Positions 1 to 7,692 of a stretch of DNA of 64,000 nucleotides are shown here, piece by piece; position 1 is the stretch's first letter; each line of letters opens with the position of its first letter. Origin of the DNA: QYOJ01 sp964616825 (GTDB taxonomy: Bacteria > Bacteroidota > Bacteroidia > Bacteroidales > FEN-979); NCBI GenBank assembly GCA_964616825.1, contig CAZTSX010000004.1, forward strand, positions 106,416 through 170,415, in the 5' to 3' direction. Under the pieces are notes generated by a model. That model was not told the origin of the DNA and searched no databases. It saw only the letters and a program-made list of their open reading frames with translations. Made by a program: the position numbers and the translations under genes.

Positions 1-406
1 TTGTATTGTTCTGGCCTTTCTGGGCAGTAGTTTCCACCGTGACCTCTTTCGGAAGCGCTAGTACAATATTATGGGAATAGCCCAACGAAAGCTCAAGGTT
101 TTGTCCTTTGGCATTCGCTTTGTAACCGACACCAACAAGTTCCTGAACCTTGGTAAAACCCTCTGATACTCCTTTAACCATATTGGCCAACAAAGACCGG
201 TACAGGCCATGCTTGGATCGGTCATCCCTCTCATCCGTGCTACGTTCCACAATAAGTTGATTCCCATCTAGTTTCACCGTGATCTTTGGATCTACCTGCT
301 GATGAAGCTCTCCAAGTTTTCCTTTGACAGTAACCAGATTGGTATCCGAAACAGAAACCTCAACACCCACCGGCAGTTCTATAGGTAACTTTCCAATTCT
401 TGACAT
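1..406 (-). CDS. rplF: 50S ribosomal protein L6 (partial, C-terminus off the window)
   Basis: L6 sits at the base of the stalk region of the large subunit and contacts 23S rRNA near the factor-binding site. The first 135 codons are present; the family is usually about 180 residues, so roughly the last quarter lies beyond the left edge. Read right to left it opens with MSRIGKLPIELPVGVEV, followed by VKGKLGELHQ and YRSLLANMVKGVSEGF, all typical L6 N-terminal sequence. The start is the ATG at 406-404, 16 bp after the rpsH stop. It is the last gene visible in this ribosomal operon; rplR and rpsE would be expected next. Confidence 0.95.
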   Translation of the reverse strand, partial: MSRIGKLPIELPVGVEVSVSDTNLVTVKGKLGELHQQVDPKITVKLDGNQLIVERSTDERDDRSKHGLYRSLLANMVKGVSEGFTKVQELVGVGYKANAKGQNLELSLGYSHNIVLALPKEVTVETTAQKGQNNT

Positions 407-422
407 CTTCTTATCTCCTACT

Positions 423-821
423 TTAACTGATGTAACATAATACCTCTCCGCCTACCTTCTTGGTACTTGCCTCCTTATCCGACATCACACCTTCTGAAGT
501 AGATAAGATCGCAATGCCCAATCCGTTCAACACTCTTGGCAGGTGATCTGAATCAACATATTTCCGCAAACCGGGTTTGCTCACCCGTATGAGAGAGTTT
601 ATCGCTGAGATCTTTGTTACCGGATGATACTTCAAGGCAATCTTGATATTCCCGGGTACAGGAGAGTCTTCCACTTTGTAATCCAGGATATATCCCTTCT
701 CGCGAAGGATCCTGGTCATCTCTTCCTTGATCTTCGATTTCGGGACCTCAACCACTTTATGGTTTGCCATCACGGCATTCCTGATTCTGGTTAAATAATC
801 TGCAATAGGATCCGTAACCAT
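423..821 (-). CDS. rpsH: 30S ribosomal protein S8
   Basis: S8 is a primary 16S rRNA binding protein of the 30S platform. In E. coli it also represses translation of its own (spc) operon. The 132-residue product has normal family length, begins MVTDPIADYLTRIRNA and ends with the conserved LGGE/VGGEVLCYIS-type C-terminus that forms the rRNA-binding core. It lies in the usual spc order, 53 bp after rpsN and 16 bp before rplF. The gap to rpsN holds a perfect 20-bp palindrome. Confidence 0.97.
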   Translation of the reverse strand: MVTDPIADYLTRIRNAVMANHKVVEVPKSKIKEEMTRILREKGYILDYKVEDSPVPGNIKIALKYHPVTKISAINSLIRVSKPGLRKYVDSDHLPRVLNGLGIAILSTSEGVMSDKEASTKKVGGEVLCYIS

Positions 822-842
822 ATTTCTTTTTATTTATTGTTG

Positions 843-862
843 TAACGCGGCATGCCGCGTTA
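843..862. repeat. Perfect 20-bp GC-rich palindrome between rpsN and rpsH
   Basis: TAACGCGGCATGCCGCGTTA reads the same on both strands and takes up much of the 53-bp rpsN-rpsH gap. There is no T-run after it in the transcribed direction, so it is not a classical terminator. It may be a dispersed palindromic element or an mRNA processing or stability hairpin; the sequence alone does not decide. Confidence 0.6.
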
Positions 863-874
863 TTACCTTATTTA

Positions 875-1144
875 CTACCAACTAGCTTTTTTTACACCGG
901 GGATTAATCCTTTAACTGCCATTTCACGAAAGTTGATCCGGGAGACTCCAAACAACCTCATGTATCCTTTTGGCCTGCCTGTTAGCTTACACCGATTGTG
1001 CAAACGTACCGGTGAGGCATTCTTAGGAAGCTTCTGCAGTCCTATGTAATCACCTGCCTCCTTGAGTGCTTTACGCCTTTCGGCATATTGCTCAACCATC
1101 TTTTCTCTTTTCCGCTCTCTGGCTTTAATTGATTCTTTTGCCAT
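875..1144 (-). CDS. rpsN: 30S ribosomal protein S14, zinc-independent type
   Basis: S14 is a 3'-domain (head) protein of the small subunit. The start is the ATG at 1144-1142, giving 89 residues from MAKESIKARERKREK, 1 bp after the rplE stop. A longer in-frame reading from 1174 would run into rplE and lacks family support. Conserved stretches are RCKLTGRPKGYMRLFGVSRINFRE and the C-terminal VPGVKKASW-like end (here IPGVKKASW). The paired CxxC motifs of the short zinc-binding S14 are absent, so this is the long C-minus form, which does not need zinc. Confidence 0.95.
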   Translation of the reverse strand: MAKESIKARERKREKMVEQYAERRKALKEAGDYIGLQKLPKNASPVRLHNRCKLTGRPKGYMRLFGVSRINFREMAVKGLIPGVKKASW

Positions 1145-1145
1145 A

Positions 1146-1700
1146 TTATTTTGATGTTTTAAATGGTAATCCAAAGCCTTTTAACAGGGCAAACGCCTCT
1201 CTGTCATTTGGGGCAGATGTGACAAAAGTGATGTCCATCCCATTGATGTTGTTCACCTTATCGATATCAATCTCCGGAAAAATGATCTGCTCCGCGACGC
1301 CCATTGTATAGTTTCCTCTTCCATCAAATCCTTTGTCGTTGATCCCGCGAAAGTCACGTACACGTGGCAGGGCAACAGAAACTAGCCTGTCGAGGAATTC
1401 ATACATCTTGTCTCCGTGCAGCGTTACACGAACACCAATCGGATTGCCCCTCCTAAGTTTAAAATTGGAGATGTCTTTTTTTGACTTGGTCGCTACTGCC
1501 TTCTGTCCGGCAATCATAGTCATCTCCTTGATTCCGGTATCAATGTGTTTACGATCTGTAAGTGCAATTCCCAATCCCTGGTTCAAACTGACCTTTGTGA
1601 TCTTGGGTACCTGCATCTTATTCTTATAGTGAAACTCCTCCATCATTGCAGGGATGATCTCCTTGAGGTATTTCTCCTTTAATCTTGGTGTATAAGCCAT
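1146..1700 (-). CDS. rplE: 50S ribosomal protein L5
   Basis: L5 binds 5S rRNA and forms part of the central protuberance that touches P-site tRNA. The product has 184 residues, slightly above the usual 179. Family sequence includes KEIIPAMMEEFHYKN near the N-terminus, GLGIALTDRKH, the AVATKSKKDISNFKLRRG segment and the GNYTMGVAEQIIFPEI core. Its start overlaps the rplX stop by one base, and only 1 bp separates its stop from rpsN, so the three are likely translationally coupled. Confidence 0.97.
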   Translation of the reverse strand: MAYTPRLKEKYLKEIIPAMMEEFHYKNKMQVPKITKVSLNQGLGIALTDRKHIDTGIKEMTMIAGQKAVATKSKKDISNFKLRRGNPIGVRVTLHGDKMYEFLDRLVSVALPRVRDFRGINDKGFDGRGNYTMGVAEQIIFPEIDIDKVNNINGMDITFVTSAPNDREAFALLKGFGLPFKTSK

Positions 1701-2023
1701 TATTTAATTACCTCCCCTGATTTTTTAGAATAGCGGACCAGCGAATCACTCTTGACGTCGCGCTTTCTGCCTGTACGCGTAGCTTTCCCGGTTCCGTCTA
1801 TGACCATAAGGTTCGTAATATTAACGGGAGCCTCTTTCTTCAGAATGCCGCCCTGAGGATTTTTAGCATTTGGTTTGGTATGTTTCGATACCATATTTGC
1901 CCCTTCGACTATGGCTCTCTCTTTTTCCTTCTCCACCATAAGGACTTTCCCCTGCTGGCCTTTGGAGTCTCCAGCAATAATCATCACTGTGTCGCCTTTT
2001 TTGATATGTAATTTCTTCTGCAT
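1700..2023 (-). CDS. rplX: 50S ribosomal protein L24
   Basis: L24 is an assembly-initiating protein that binds the 5' domain of 23S rRNA. The 107 residues begin MQKKLHIKKGDTVMIIAGDSKGQQGKV, the KOW motif of the family, and include NPQGGILKKEAPVNITNLMVID. The length is normal. It starts 15 bp after rplN and its stop shares one base with the rplE start. Confidence 0.96.
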   Translation of the reverse strand: MQKKLHIKKGDTVMIIAGDSKGQQGKVLMVEKEKERAIVEGANMVSKHTKPNAKNPQGGILKKEAPVNITNLMVIDGTGKATRTGRKRDVKSDSLVRYSKKSGEVIK

Positions 2024-2038
2024 GGGATACTATTTATG

Positions 2039-2407
2039 TTACAACACTTCAGGTGCTAAAGAAACGATTTTCATGAACTGTTTTTCTCTCAACTCCCTGG
2101 CAACAGGACCGAAAATACGTGTTCCGATCATCTCACCGGTTGCATTTAACAGAACTACAGCGTTGTCATCAAAACGGATGTAGGAGCCATCATTCCGGCG
2201 GATCTCCTTCTTCGTTCTCACAACAACAGCAGTCGATATCGTTCCCTTCTTGATGTTCCCTGATGGTAGTGCGTTTTTTACGGTTACGATAATCTTGTCG
2301 CCGATAGAGGCATATCTCCTGCGCGTCCCGCCCAGAACTTTGATACAAAGGACCTCCTTTGCTCCGCTGTTATCTGCTACCGTTAATCTTGATTCTTGTT
2401 GTACCAT
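2039..2407 (-). CDS. rplN: 50S ribosomal protein L14
   Basis: L14 lies at the subunit interface and contacts 16S rRNA helix 14 and L19. The 122 residues equal the usual family length. Diagnostic stretches are LTVADNSGAKEVLCIKVLGG, the KPLPxG-like NALPSGNIKKG loop, and FGPVARELREKQFMKIVSLAPEVL at the C-terminus. It starts only 2 bp after the rpsQ stop. Confidence 0.97.
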   Translation of the reverse strand: MVQQESRLTVADNSGAKEVLCIKVLGGTRRRYASIGDKIIVTVKNALPSGNIKKGTISTAVVVRTKKEIRRNDGSYIRFDDNAVVLLNATGEMIGTRIFGPVARELREKQFMKIVSLAPEVL

Positions 2408-2409
2408 GG

Positions 2410-2676
2410 TTATTTAACCTTTTCAATGACTTCGACAAGTCTCCAGCATTTGTTTTTACTAAGTGGCCTGGTCTCAGCAATCCTGACCTTATCACCCTCA
2501 AGGCATTCATTCTCATTATCGTGAGCCATAAAACGGGATGATTTTTTTACAAACTTTCCGTATATTGGATGCTTCACTTTTCTCTCCACCTCAACGACAA
2601 TGGATTTATCCATGTTATTGCTTATAACGACACCAATTTTTTCTTTTCTTATTTTCCTGGTTTCCATGTTTGTCAT
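2410..2676 (-). CDS. rpsQ: 30S ribosomal protein S17
   Basis: S17 is a primary 16S rRNA binder of the 5' domain with an OB fold. The 88 residues contain RKEKIGVVISNNMDKSIVVEVER, KHPIYGKFVKKS and the conserved GDKVRIAETRPLSKNKCWRLVE block. The first ATG (2676) overlaps the rpmC stop as ATGA, which favours it; a second ATG at 2667 (METRK) matches the start seen in many relatives and is a possible alternative. Confidence 0.95.
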   Translation of the reverse strand: MTNMETRKIRKEKIGVVISNNMDKSIVVEVERKVKHPIYGKFVKKSSRFMAHDNENECLEGDKVRIAETRPLSKNKCWRLVEVIEKVK

Positions 2677-2894
2677 TTGGTTTCTTCCTGAATAAAACGT
2701 TCCCCATTCATCTCTCTGAATCGTATCTCAGTTTCAAGTCGGGCAATAGTTTTCCTGTAAGCCCTGATTTTATTTGGATTTTCAAGAGGTGAAACAGCAT
2801 GGTTGAGTTTGAGCTTGATAAGCTGACGCTTCTCTTCATCCATCCTCTCGATGATCTCACCTGTTGTCATTTCTCTGATTACTTTCTGTTCCAT
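2673..2894 (-). CDS. rpmC: 50S ribosomal protein L29
   Basis: L29 is a small helical protein at the exit of the nascent-chain tunnel, part of the docking site for SRP and trigger factor. The 73 residues include TTGEIIERMDEEKRQLIKLKL and the NPNKIRAYRKTIARLETEI segment characteristic of the family. It overlaps rpsQ by 4 bp. The 64-bp gap upstream, to rplP, carries two imperfect hairpins. Confidence 0.93.
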   Translation of the reverse strand: MEQKVIREMTTGEIIERMDEEKRQLIKLKLNHAVSPLENPNKIRAYRKTIARLETEIRFREMNGERFIQEETK

Positions 2895-2907
2895 TTTTTT
2901 TCATATT

Positions 2908-2953
2908 GTGACGGGTCTTCCCCCGTAACAGAGCTGCAAAACATTGCAACTCT
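2908..2953. repeat. Two adjacent hairpins in the rplP-rpmC gap
   Basis: On the plus strand GTGACGGG (2908-2915) faces CCCGTAAC (2922-2929), and AGAGCTGCAA (2930-2939) faces TTGCAACTCT (2944-2953). Each stem has a single mismatch or G-U pair. The two hairpins fill the middle of one of the three widest gaps inside the ribosomal operon. They could attenuate or stabilise the transcript, or be remnants of dispersed palindromes. Confidence 0.45.
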
Positions 2954-2958
2954 ATAAA

Positions 2959-3387
2959 TTATGTAGTTTCTTCATAATAGTCCCTGCGGACTACAAACTT
3001 GGTTGCAACAGGCAACTTCTGAGCGCCCAGGCGCAATGCCTCTTTTGCTACATCGAGCGAAACACCGTCAACTTCAAAAAGGATCCGGCCGGGGGTGATG
3101 CGGGCCACAAAATACTCAGGTGCACCCTTCCCTTTTCCCATTCGAACCTCCGCAGGCTTCTTTGTGATTGGCTTGTCAGGGAAGATCATGATCCATAACT
3201 CACCTTCACGTTTCATATACCTGGTAATAGCCTGACGGGCAGCCTCAATCTGTCGGCCTGTAATCCAGGCCTGATCCAGGGTTTTAATCCCGAAAGATCC
3301 AAATGAAAGCTCATGTCCTCGCTGGGAATTACCTTTCATTTTTCCTTTCTGCTGTTTTCTGTATTTTGTTTTCTTTGGCTGTAACAT
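2959..3387 (-). CDS. rplP: 50S ribosomal protein L16
   Basis: L16 binds 23S rRNA near the peptidyl transferase centre and positions A-site tRNA. The 142 residues begin MLQPKKTKYRKQQKGK and contain GSFGIKTLDQAWITGRQIEAARQAITRY and FPDKPITKKPAEVRMGKGKG, the family hallmark. Length is normal. It lies 28 bp after rpsC. Confidence 0.97.
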   Translation of the reverse strand: MLQPKKTKYRKQQKGKMKGNSQRGHELSFGSFGIKTLDQAWITGRQIEAARQAITRYMKREGELWIMIFPDKPITKKPAEVRMGKGKGAPEYFVARITPGRILFEVDGVSLDVAKEALRLGAQKLPVATKFVVRRDYYEETT

Positions 3388-3415
3388 TATCTGTCAGTAT
3401 TTCAATTGTATAACT

Positions 3416-4138
3416 CTATTTTCTGTGTTGGGGTTTGGGTCTTGGACCACCTCTGGGACGTTGCCCATGTGCTTTCGATTTCTGGCTACTTGAGCTGGGT
3501 ACCAGTTCAGGCTTGCCATAGATTTCCCCTTTACAAATCCAAACCTTCACACCCACGCGGCCATATGTAGTATGCGCTTCACAAGTAGCATAATCAATAT
3601 CAGCGCGGAACGTGTGAAGAGGAATCCGACCCTCTTTATACTGCTCATTCCGTGCCATCTCAGCCCCACCCAAACGACCAGCAATAGCAATCTTAATTCC
3701 TTCAGCACCAATTCGCATCGCAGAAGCGATTGCTGTCTTGATGGCCCGGCGATAAGAGATCCGTCCTTCTATCTGGTTTGCCACAGTATTAGCAACAATC
3801 ATCGCATCGAGTTCAGGGCGTTTGATCTCTGAGATGTTGATCTGGATCTCCTTCCCGGTGATCTTCTTTAACTCCTCTTTCAATTTGTCAACCTCCTGAC
3901 CGCCTTTTCCGATGATGATCCCGGGACGAGCCGTGTGGATGGTCACCGTAACAAGCTTCAATGTCCGCTCGATTACGATCTTTGAGATTCCCGCTTTGGC
4001 AAGACGGGCATGCAGGTACCTGCGGATCTTCTCATCTTCAATGAGCTTGGGCTCAAAGTTTTTACCACCATACCAGTTTGAATCCCAGCCACGGATGATC
4101 CCTAACCTGTTTGCTATCGGGTTCGTCTTCTGTCCCAT
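3416..4138 (-). CDS. rpsC: 30S ribosomal protein S3
   Basis: S3 forms part of the mRNA entry channel and helicase site in the 30S head. The 240 residues show the N-terminal GQKTNPIANRLGIIRGWDSNWY, a type II KH domain with the GKGG loop in RPGIIIGKGGQEVDKL, and the C-terminal GRLGGAEMARNEQYKEGRIPLHTFRADIDYA block. The tail is Ser/Pro/Lys/Arg-rich (PSSSSQKSKAHGQRPRGG). The start shares one base with the rplV stop. Confidence 0.97.
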   Translation of the reverse strand: MGQKTNPIANRLGIIRGWDSNWYGGKNFEPKLIEDEKIRRYLHARLAKAGISKIVIERTLKLVTVTIHTARPGIIIGKGGQEVDKLKEELKKITGKEIQINISEIKRPELDAMIVANTVANQIEGRISYRRAIKTAIASAMRIGAEGIKIAIAGRLGGAEMARNEQYKEGRIPLHTFRADIDYATCEAHTTYGRVGVKVWICKGEIYGKPELVPSSSSQKSKAHGQRPRGGPRPKPQHRK

Positions 4139-4635
4139 TAATCTTCTTTATTTTTTGTTTTTACTTCCGTTTCTTTTTTTGCTTTTGGCTCAGCCTCTTT
4201 TTTCACCTCTTCAACATCCTCTTCAATATCTACCTCTGGTCTAATCAGACTATCCAGAATGATTGTCACATGGTTTGAACGTTTCCGAATTCGATGGGCG
4301 CGTCCCTGCGGTGCAGGCTGGATACGCTTCAGTACCCGGCCACTGTCAACCTGAATCTCCTTGATATAGAGATCACTCTCCTCAATCCGTCTCCCTTCAT
4401 TCTTCATCTGCCAGTTGGCAATCGCTGAAAGTACCAGTTTATGTAACCGGATGGAAGGATGCTTCGGATTTGTTTTCAGAATATGAAGAGCATGCTCCAC
4501 CCGCTCTCCTCTGATCAGATCTGCCACCAGCCTCATTTTTCGTGGAGAAGTGGGGACGTTTTTCAGGGTGGCAAATGCCATGCTCCTTTTTGCCTCTTTT
4601 CGCTTCTCTGCTCGTGTACGACTTTTAATTCCCAT
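4138..4635 (-). CDS. rplV: 50S ribosomal protein L22 with charged C-terminal tail
   Basis: L22 lines the nascent peptide tunnel; its beta-hairpin is a known site of macrolide-resistance changes. The core has LKNVPTSPRKMRLVADLIRG, LVLSAIANWQMKNE and the hairpin segment GRVLKRIQPAPQGRAHRIRKRSNH. At 165 residues it is longer than typical bacterial L22 (110-140). The extra length is a Glu/Lys/Val-rich tail (about residues 137-165: DIEEDVEEVKKEAEPKAKK and on). Whether the tail has a function is unknown. There is one base of overlap with rpsC. Confidence 0.95.
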   Translation of the reverse strand: MGIKSRTRAEKRKEAKRSMAFATLKNVPTSPRKMRLVADLIRGERVEHALHILKTNPKHPSIRLHKLVLSAIANWQMKNEGRRIEESDLYIKEIQVDSGRVLKRIQPAPQGRAHRIRKRSNHVTIILDSLIRPEVDIEEDVEEVKKEAEPKAKKETEVKTKNKED

Positions 4636-4653
4636 TATTCTACGATTATGTCG

Positions 4654-4932
4654 TTACTTTTTTCCTTTATCCTTATTCCCGGCATGGCCCCTGAAAATCC
4701 GTGTCGGGGCAAATTCACCGAGTTTATGACCTACCATGTTCTCCGTGATGTAAACAGGGATGAATTTATTCCCGTTGTGTACGGCAATGGTCTGTCCGAC
4801 AAAATCCGGAGAGATCATGGAACTCCTTGACCAGGTCTTCACCACAGTCTTCTTCTTTGAGGCTATGGCTTCCAGAACTTTCTTCTCCAGTTTGTAATTG
4901 ATATACGGACCTTTTTTCAATGATCGGCTCAT
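4654..4932 (-). CDS. rpsS: 30S ribosomal protein S19
   Basis: S19 is a head protein that forms inter-subunit bridge contacts with L5. The 92 residues begin MSRSLKKGPYINYKLEKKV and contain TWSRSSMISPDFVGQTIAVHNG and MVGHKLGEFAPTRIFRGHAG, all diagnostic. Normal length, 17 bp after rplB. Confidence 0.97.
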   Translation of the reverse strand: MSRSLKKGPYINYKLEKKVLEAIASKKKTVVKTWSRSSMISPDFVGQTIAVHNGNKFIPVYITENMVGHKLGEFAPTRIFRGHAGNKDKGKK

Positions 4933-4949
4933 AATTCAGCTCTTGTATA

Positions 4950-5777
4950 TTATTTCTTCTTTCTCTTTTCGATGATATACTTATTGCTTGCTTTCTTGCG
5001 CGCTCGTGTTTTAAATCCCTTTGCAGGCAATCCCTTGCGTGACCTGGGATGGCCTCCTGAAGCTCTTCCTTCACCACCACCCATCGGGTGATCAACCGGG
5101 TTCATTGCGACACCACGCGTACGGGGCCTTCTGCCCTTCCAGCGGTTTCGGCCTGCTTTGCCGGATGACTCCAGACTGTGGTCAGGGTTAGAAACCATCC
5201 CTACGGTAGCTCTACAAGTCTGCAGAATCATCCGTGTCTCGCCGGATGGCATCTTGATAATAGCAAACTTGCCATCTCTCGACATTAGCTGAGCAGAGTT
5301 ACCGGCGCTCCTCACGAGTTTGGCCCCCTGTCCGGGACGTAGTTCAACATTATGAATGATGGTCCCGAAAGGGATCTCACTTAAAAAGAGGGTATTTCCA
5401 ATATCAGGGGAAGCCCCTTTTCCGGAAAGAACCGTTTGTCCTGTTTTTAGTCCATGCGGAGCAATGATGTATCGCTTTTCACCATCTTTGTAATGGATCA
5501 AAGCGATTCGGGCAGTCCGGTTCGGATCATATTCGATCGACTTGACTACTCCGGGAACTTCATCCTTGTCTCGCTTGAAATCAATCAGACGATACCTCTT
5601 TTTATGACCACCTCCAACATAGCGAATGGTCATTTTTCCCTGGTTGTTTCTTCCGCCGGTCTTCCTTTTTGGAGCAAGCAAGCTCTTTTCAGGCGTTGAT
5701 GTGGTAATCTCATCAAATGCGCTGATGACCTTGAATCTCTGACCGGGTGTTGTCGGTTTGTATTTTTTAAGCGCCAT
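4950..5777 (-). CDS. rplB: 50S ribosomal protein L2
   Basis: L2 is needed for subunit association and peptidyl transferase activity. The 275 residues have the normal family length and features: KPTTPGQRFKV at the N-terminus, GGGHKKRYRLIDFKR, GTIIHNVELRPGQGAKLVRSAGN, and the C-terminal GVAMNPVDHPMGGGEGR loop with the catalytically implicated His. It starts 4 bp after the rplW stop. Confidence 0.98.
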   Translation of the reverse strand: MALKKYKPTTPGQRFKVISAFDEITTSTPEKSLLAPKRKTGGRNNQGKMTIRYVGGGHKKRYRLIDFKRDKDEVPGVVKSIEYDPNRTARIALIHYKDGEKRYIIAPHGLKTGQTVLSGKGASPDIGNTLFLSEIPFGTIIHNVELRPGQGAKLVRSAGNSAQLMSRDGKFAIIKMPSGETRMILQTCRATVGMVSNPDHSLESSGKAGRNRWKGRRPRTRGVAMNPVDHPMGGGEGRASGGHPRSRKGLPAKGFKTRARKKASNKYIIEKRKKK

Positions 5778-5781
5778 TTAT

Positions 5782-6072
5782 TTAAATATTGCTATAAAAA
5801 TCAATAGTTTCACCTTCAGCCACTGTAATAATGGCTTTTTTATATGTACTTGTTCTGCCGGATATTACACCGGCTTTTGTAAAGCGTGATTTGTTCTTAC
5901 CGGAATAGACCATGGTATTCACCTCAACCACATCAACGCCATACAAATCCTTGATGGCTTTTTTGATCTGGATTTTATTGGCCCGGCGGTCAACAACGAA
6001 GCCATAACGGTTCAGTTGCTCACCCATCTGAGTCATCTTCTCGGTAATGATCGGTTTGATTATAATACTCAT
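5782..6072 (-). CDS. rplW: 50S ribosomal protein L23
   Basis: L23 sits at the tunnel exit and binds trigger factor and SRP. The 96 residues include IIKPIITEKMTQMGEQLNRYGFVV and KIQIKKAIKDLYGVDVVEVNTMVYSGK, the family core. Length is normal. It lies between rplD (20 bp upstream) and rplB in the standard S10 order. Confidence 0.96.
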   Translation of the reverse strand: MSIIIKPIITEKMTQMGEQLNRYGFVVDRRANKIQIKKAIKDLYGVDVVEVNTMVYSGKNKSRFTKAGVISGRTSTYKKAIITVAEGETIDFYSNI

Positions 6073-6092
6073 TCGCTTATCGAGTTAACTGA

Positions 6093-6722
6093 TTAATTCT
6101 TAGATACCTTTTCAATTTCCTTCAGAGAACTCTCGGTAATTAAAAGTCGGGCAGCTTTCAGTATCTCATATGTATTGAGATCCGCTGCATTCATCACCTT
6201 TACCTTCTCCAGATTTCGTGCTGAGAGAACCAGGTTTTGATCAGCTTCATTGGTAATCAGAAGAATGTTTTTTCCTTCCACTTCGAAGTTTTTCAGCAAC
6301 TCTATGAAATTCTTTGTCTTTGGTGTGTCAAATGAGAAATCCTCAACGATTGTCAAGCCGTTTTCTTTCGCCTTATAACTTAGAGCTGATATCCGTGCAA
6401 GCCTCTTCAGTTTCTTGTTCAATTTGAAGTAATAATCCCTGGGCTGAGGGCCGAAAGTCCGGGCTCCGCCACGAAAAATGGGATTCTTGATGCTCCCTTT
6501 CCGGGATCCGCCAGTACCTTTCTGCCGATGCAGTTTCCGCGTACTCCCGGAAAGCATTGACACTTCAAGTGTCGCATGTGTACCCTGTCGATTATTAGCC
6601 ATAAACTGCTTCACATCGAGGTAGATCGCATGATCGTTGGGAGCAATCCCGAAGACAGCTTTATTCAGCTTCACCTTTCGCTCGGTTTTAGCTCCATTTA
6701 TCTTATAAATTGCTACTTCCAT
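6093..6722 (-). CDS. rplD: 50S ribosomal protein L4
   Basis: L4 contributes an extended loop to the peptide tunnel and in E. coli represses its own operon. The 209 residues include the loop sequence RKLHRQKGTGGSRKGSIKNP and the FRGGARTFGPQPRDYYFKLNKK block. The start lies inside the 3' end of rplC (10-bp overlap), so the two are probably translationally coupled. Confidence 0.97.
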   Translation of the reverse strand: MEVAIYKINGAKTERKVKLNKAVFGIAPNDHAIYLDVKQFMANNRQGTHATLEVSMLSGSTRKLHRQKGTGGSRKGSIKNPIFRGGARTFGPQPRDYYFKLNKKLKRLARISALSYKAKENGLTIVEDFSFDTPKTKNFIELLKNFEVEGKNILLITNEADQNLVLSARNLEKVKVMNAADLNTYEILKAARLLITESSLKEIEKVSKN

Positions 6723-7342
6723 CTTTCAATAATTACATATGATCCATTCGATCCCGGAACCGCTCCTTTTACCAGAACCAGATTCTTATCCGTAATAATT
6801 TTTACTATCTGAAGATTGATGACTTTCACCCGGTTACCACCCATTCGGCCAGCCATCCGCATACCTTTAAATACTCGGGAAGGCCAAGATGACGCACCAA
6901 TGGAACCCGGAGCTCTCAATCGATTATGTTGACCGTGGGTAGCATCACCTACTCCATGAAAGCCATGACGTTTGACAACACCCTGAAATCCTTTTCCTTT
7001 CGAGATCCCTACGACGTCGATATACTCTCCCTCTTCAAAGATGTCAACCTTAAGGACATCGCCAAACGTCTTTTGATGTCCGGTCTCGAAACGGGTAAAT
7101 TCGGCTAATATCTTTTTTGGTGTAACGCCAGCTTTGCTGAAATGGCCTCTTTCCGCTTTGGTGGTATGTTTCTCCTTCTTATCCTCAAACGCTATTTGGA
7201 TGGCATCATATCCCTCTTTCTCCTTGGAACGGATCTGTGTCACAATACAGGGTCCAGCTTCAATAACCGTGCAGGGAATATTCTTCCCGTTCTCGTCATA
7301 GACGCTGGTCATTCCGATTTTTTTTCCAATTAATCCAGACAT
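6713..7342 (-). CDS. rplC: 50S ribosomal protein L3
   Basis: L3 is an early assembly protein whose loop approaches the peptidyl transferase centre. The 209 residues begin MSGLIGKKIGMTSVYDENG and contain GISKGKGFQGVVKRHGFHG, GQHNRLRAPGSIGASSWPSRVFKGMRMAGRMGG, all typical. The 3' end overlaps rplD by 10 bp; the rpsJ stop lies 29 bp upstream. Confidence 0.97.
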   Translation of the reverse strand: MSGLIGKKIGMTSVYDENGKNIPCTVIEAGPCIVTQIRSKEKEGYDAIQIAFEDKKEKHTTKAERGHFSKAGVTPKKILAEFTRFETGHQKTFGDVLKVDIFEEGEYIDVVGISKGKGFQGVVKRHGFHGVGDATHGQHNRLRAPGSIGASSWPSRVFKGMRMAGRMGGNRVKVINLQIVKIITDKNLVLVKGAVPGSNGSYVIIERWK

Positions 7343-7371
7343 TTTCCTTGGTTTTTCAAATTAGTTTTCGA

Positions 7372-7677
7372 TCACACCTTGATTTCAACTTCCACACCAC
7401 TGGGTAATTCGAGTTTCATAAGCGCATCGATGGTTTTGGATGTCGTACTGTAAATATCCAACAGCCGCTTGTAGGAACAAAGCTGGAACTGCTCCCTGGA
7501 TTTCTTGTTAACGAAAGTCGAACGCAACACAGTGAAGATTTTCTTGTCCGTGGGTAAGGGAATCGGGCCGCTAACCACAGCACCGGTAGCCTTGACGGTT
7601 TTAACAATCTTCTCGGCAGACTTGTCTACCAGATTGTAATCGTATGACTTCAACTTAATTCTAATTCTCTGGCTCAC
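7372..7677 (-). CDS. rpsJ: 30S ribosomal protein S10
   Basis: S10 (NusE) works in the 30S head and in transcription antitermination. The 101 residues include RIRIKLKSYDYNLVDKSAEKIV, GPIPLPTDKKIFTVLRSTFVNKKSREQF and a C-terminal LPSGVEVEIKV, diagnostic of S10. It starts 15 bp after fusA with no tuf gene between them, the usual Bacteroidota arrangement. Confidence 0.97.
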   Translation of the reverse strand: MSQRIRIKLKSYDYNLVDKSAEKIVKTVKATGAVVSGPIPLPTDKKIFTVLRSTFVNKKSREQFQLCSYKRLLDIYSTTSKTIDALMKLELPSGVEVEIKV

Positions 7678-7692
7678 GTTTTTTTCTTTTAA

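Noticed and set aside
7678..7692. Missing tuf gene between fusA and rpsJ as a deletion
   Set aside because: Bacteroidota normally carry tuf elsewhere, so the 15-bp gap is expected.
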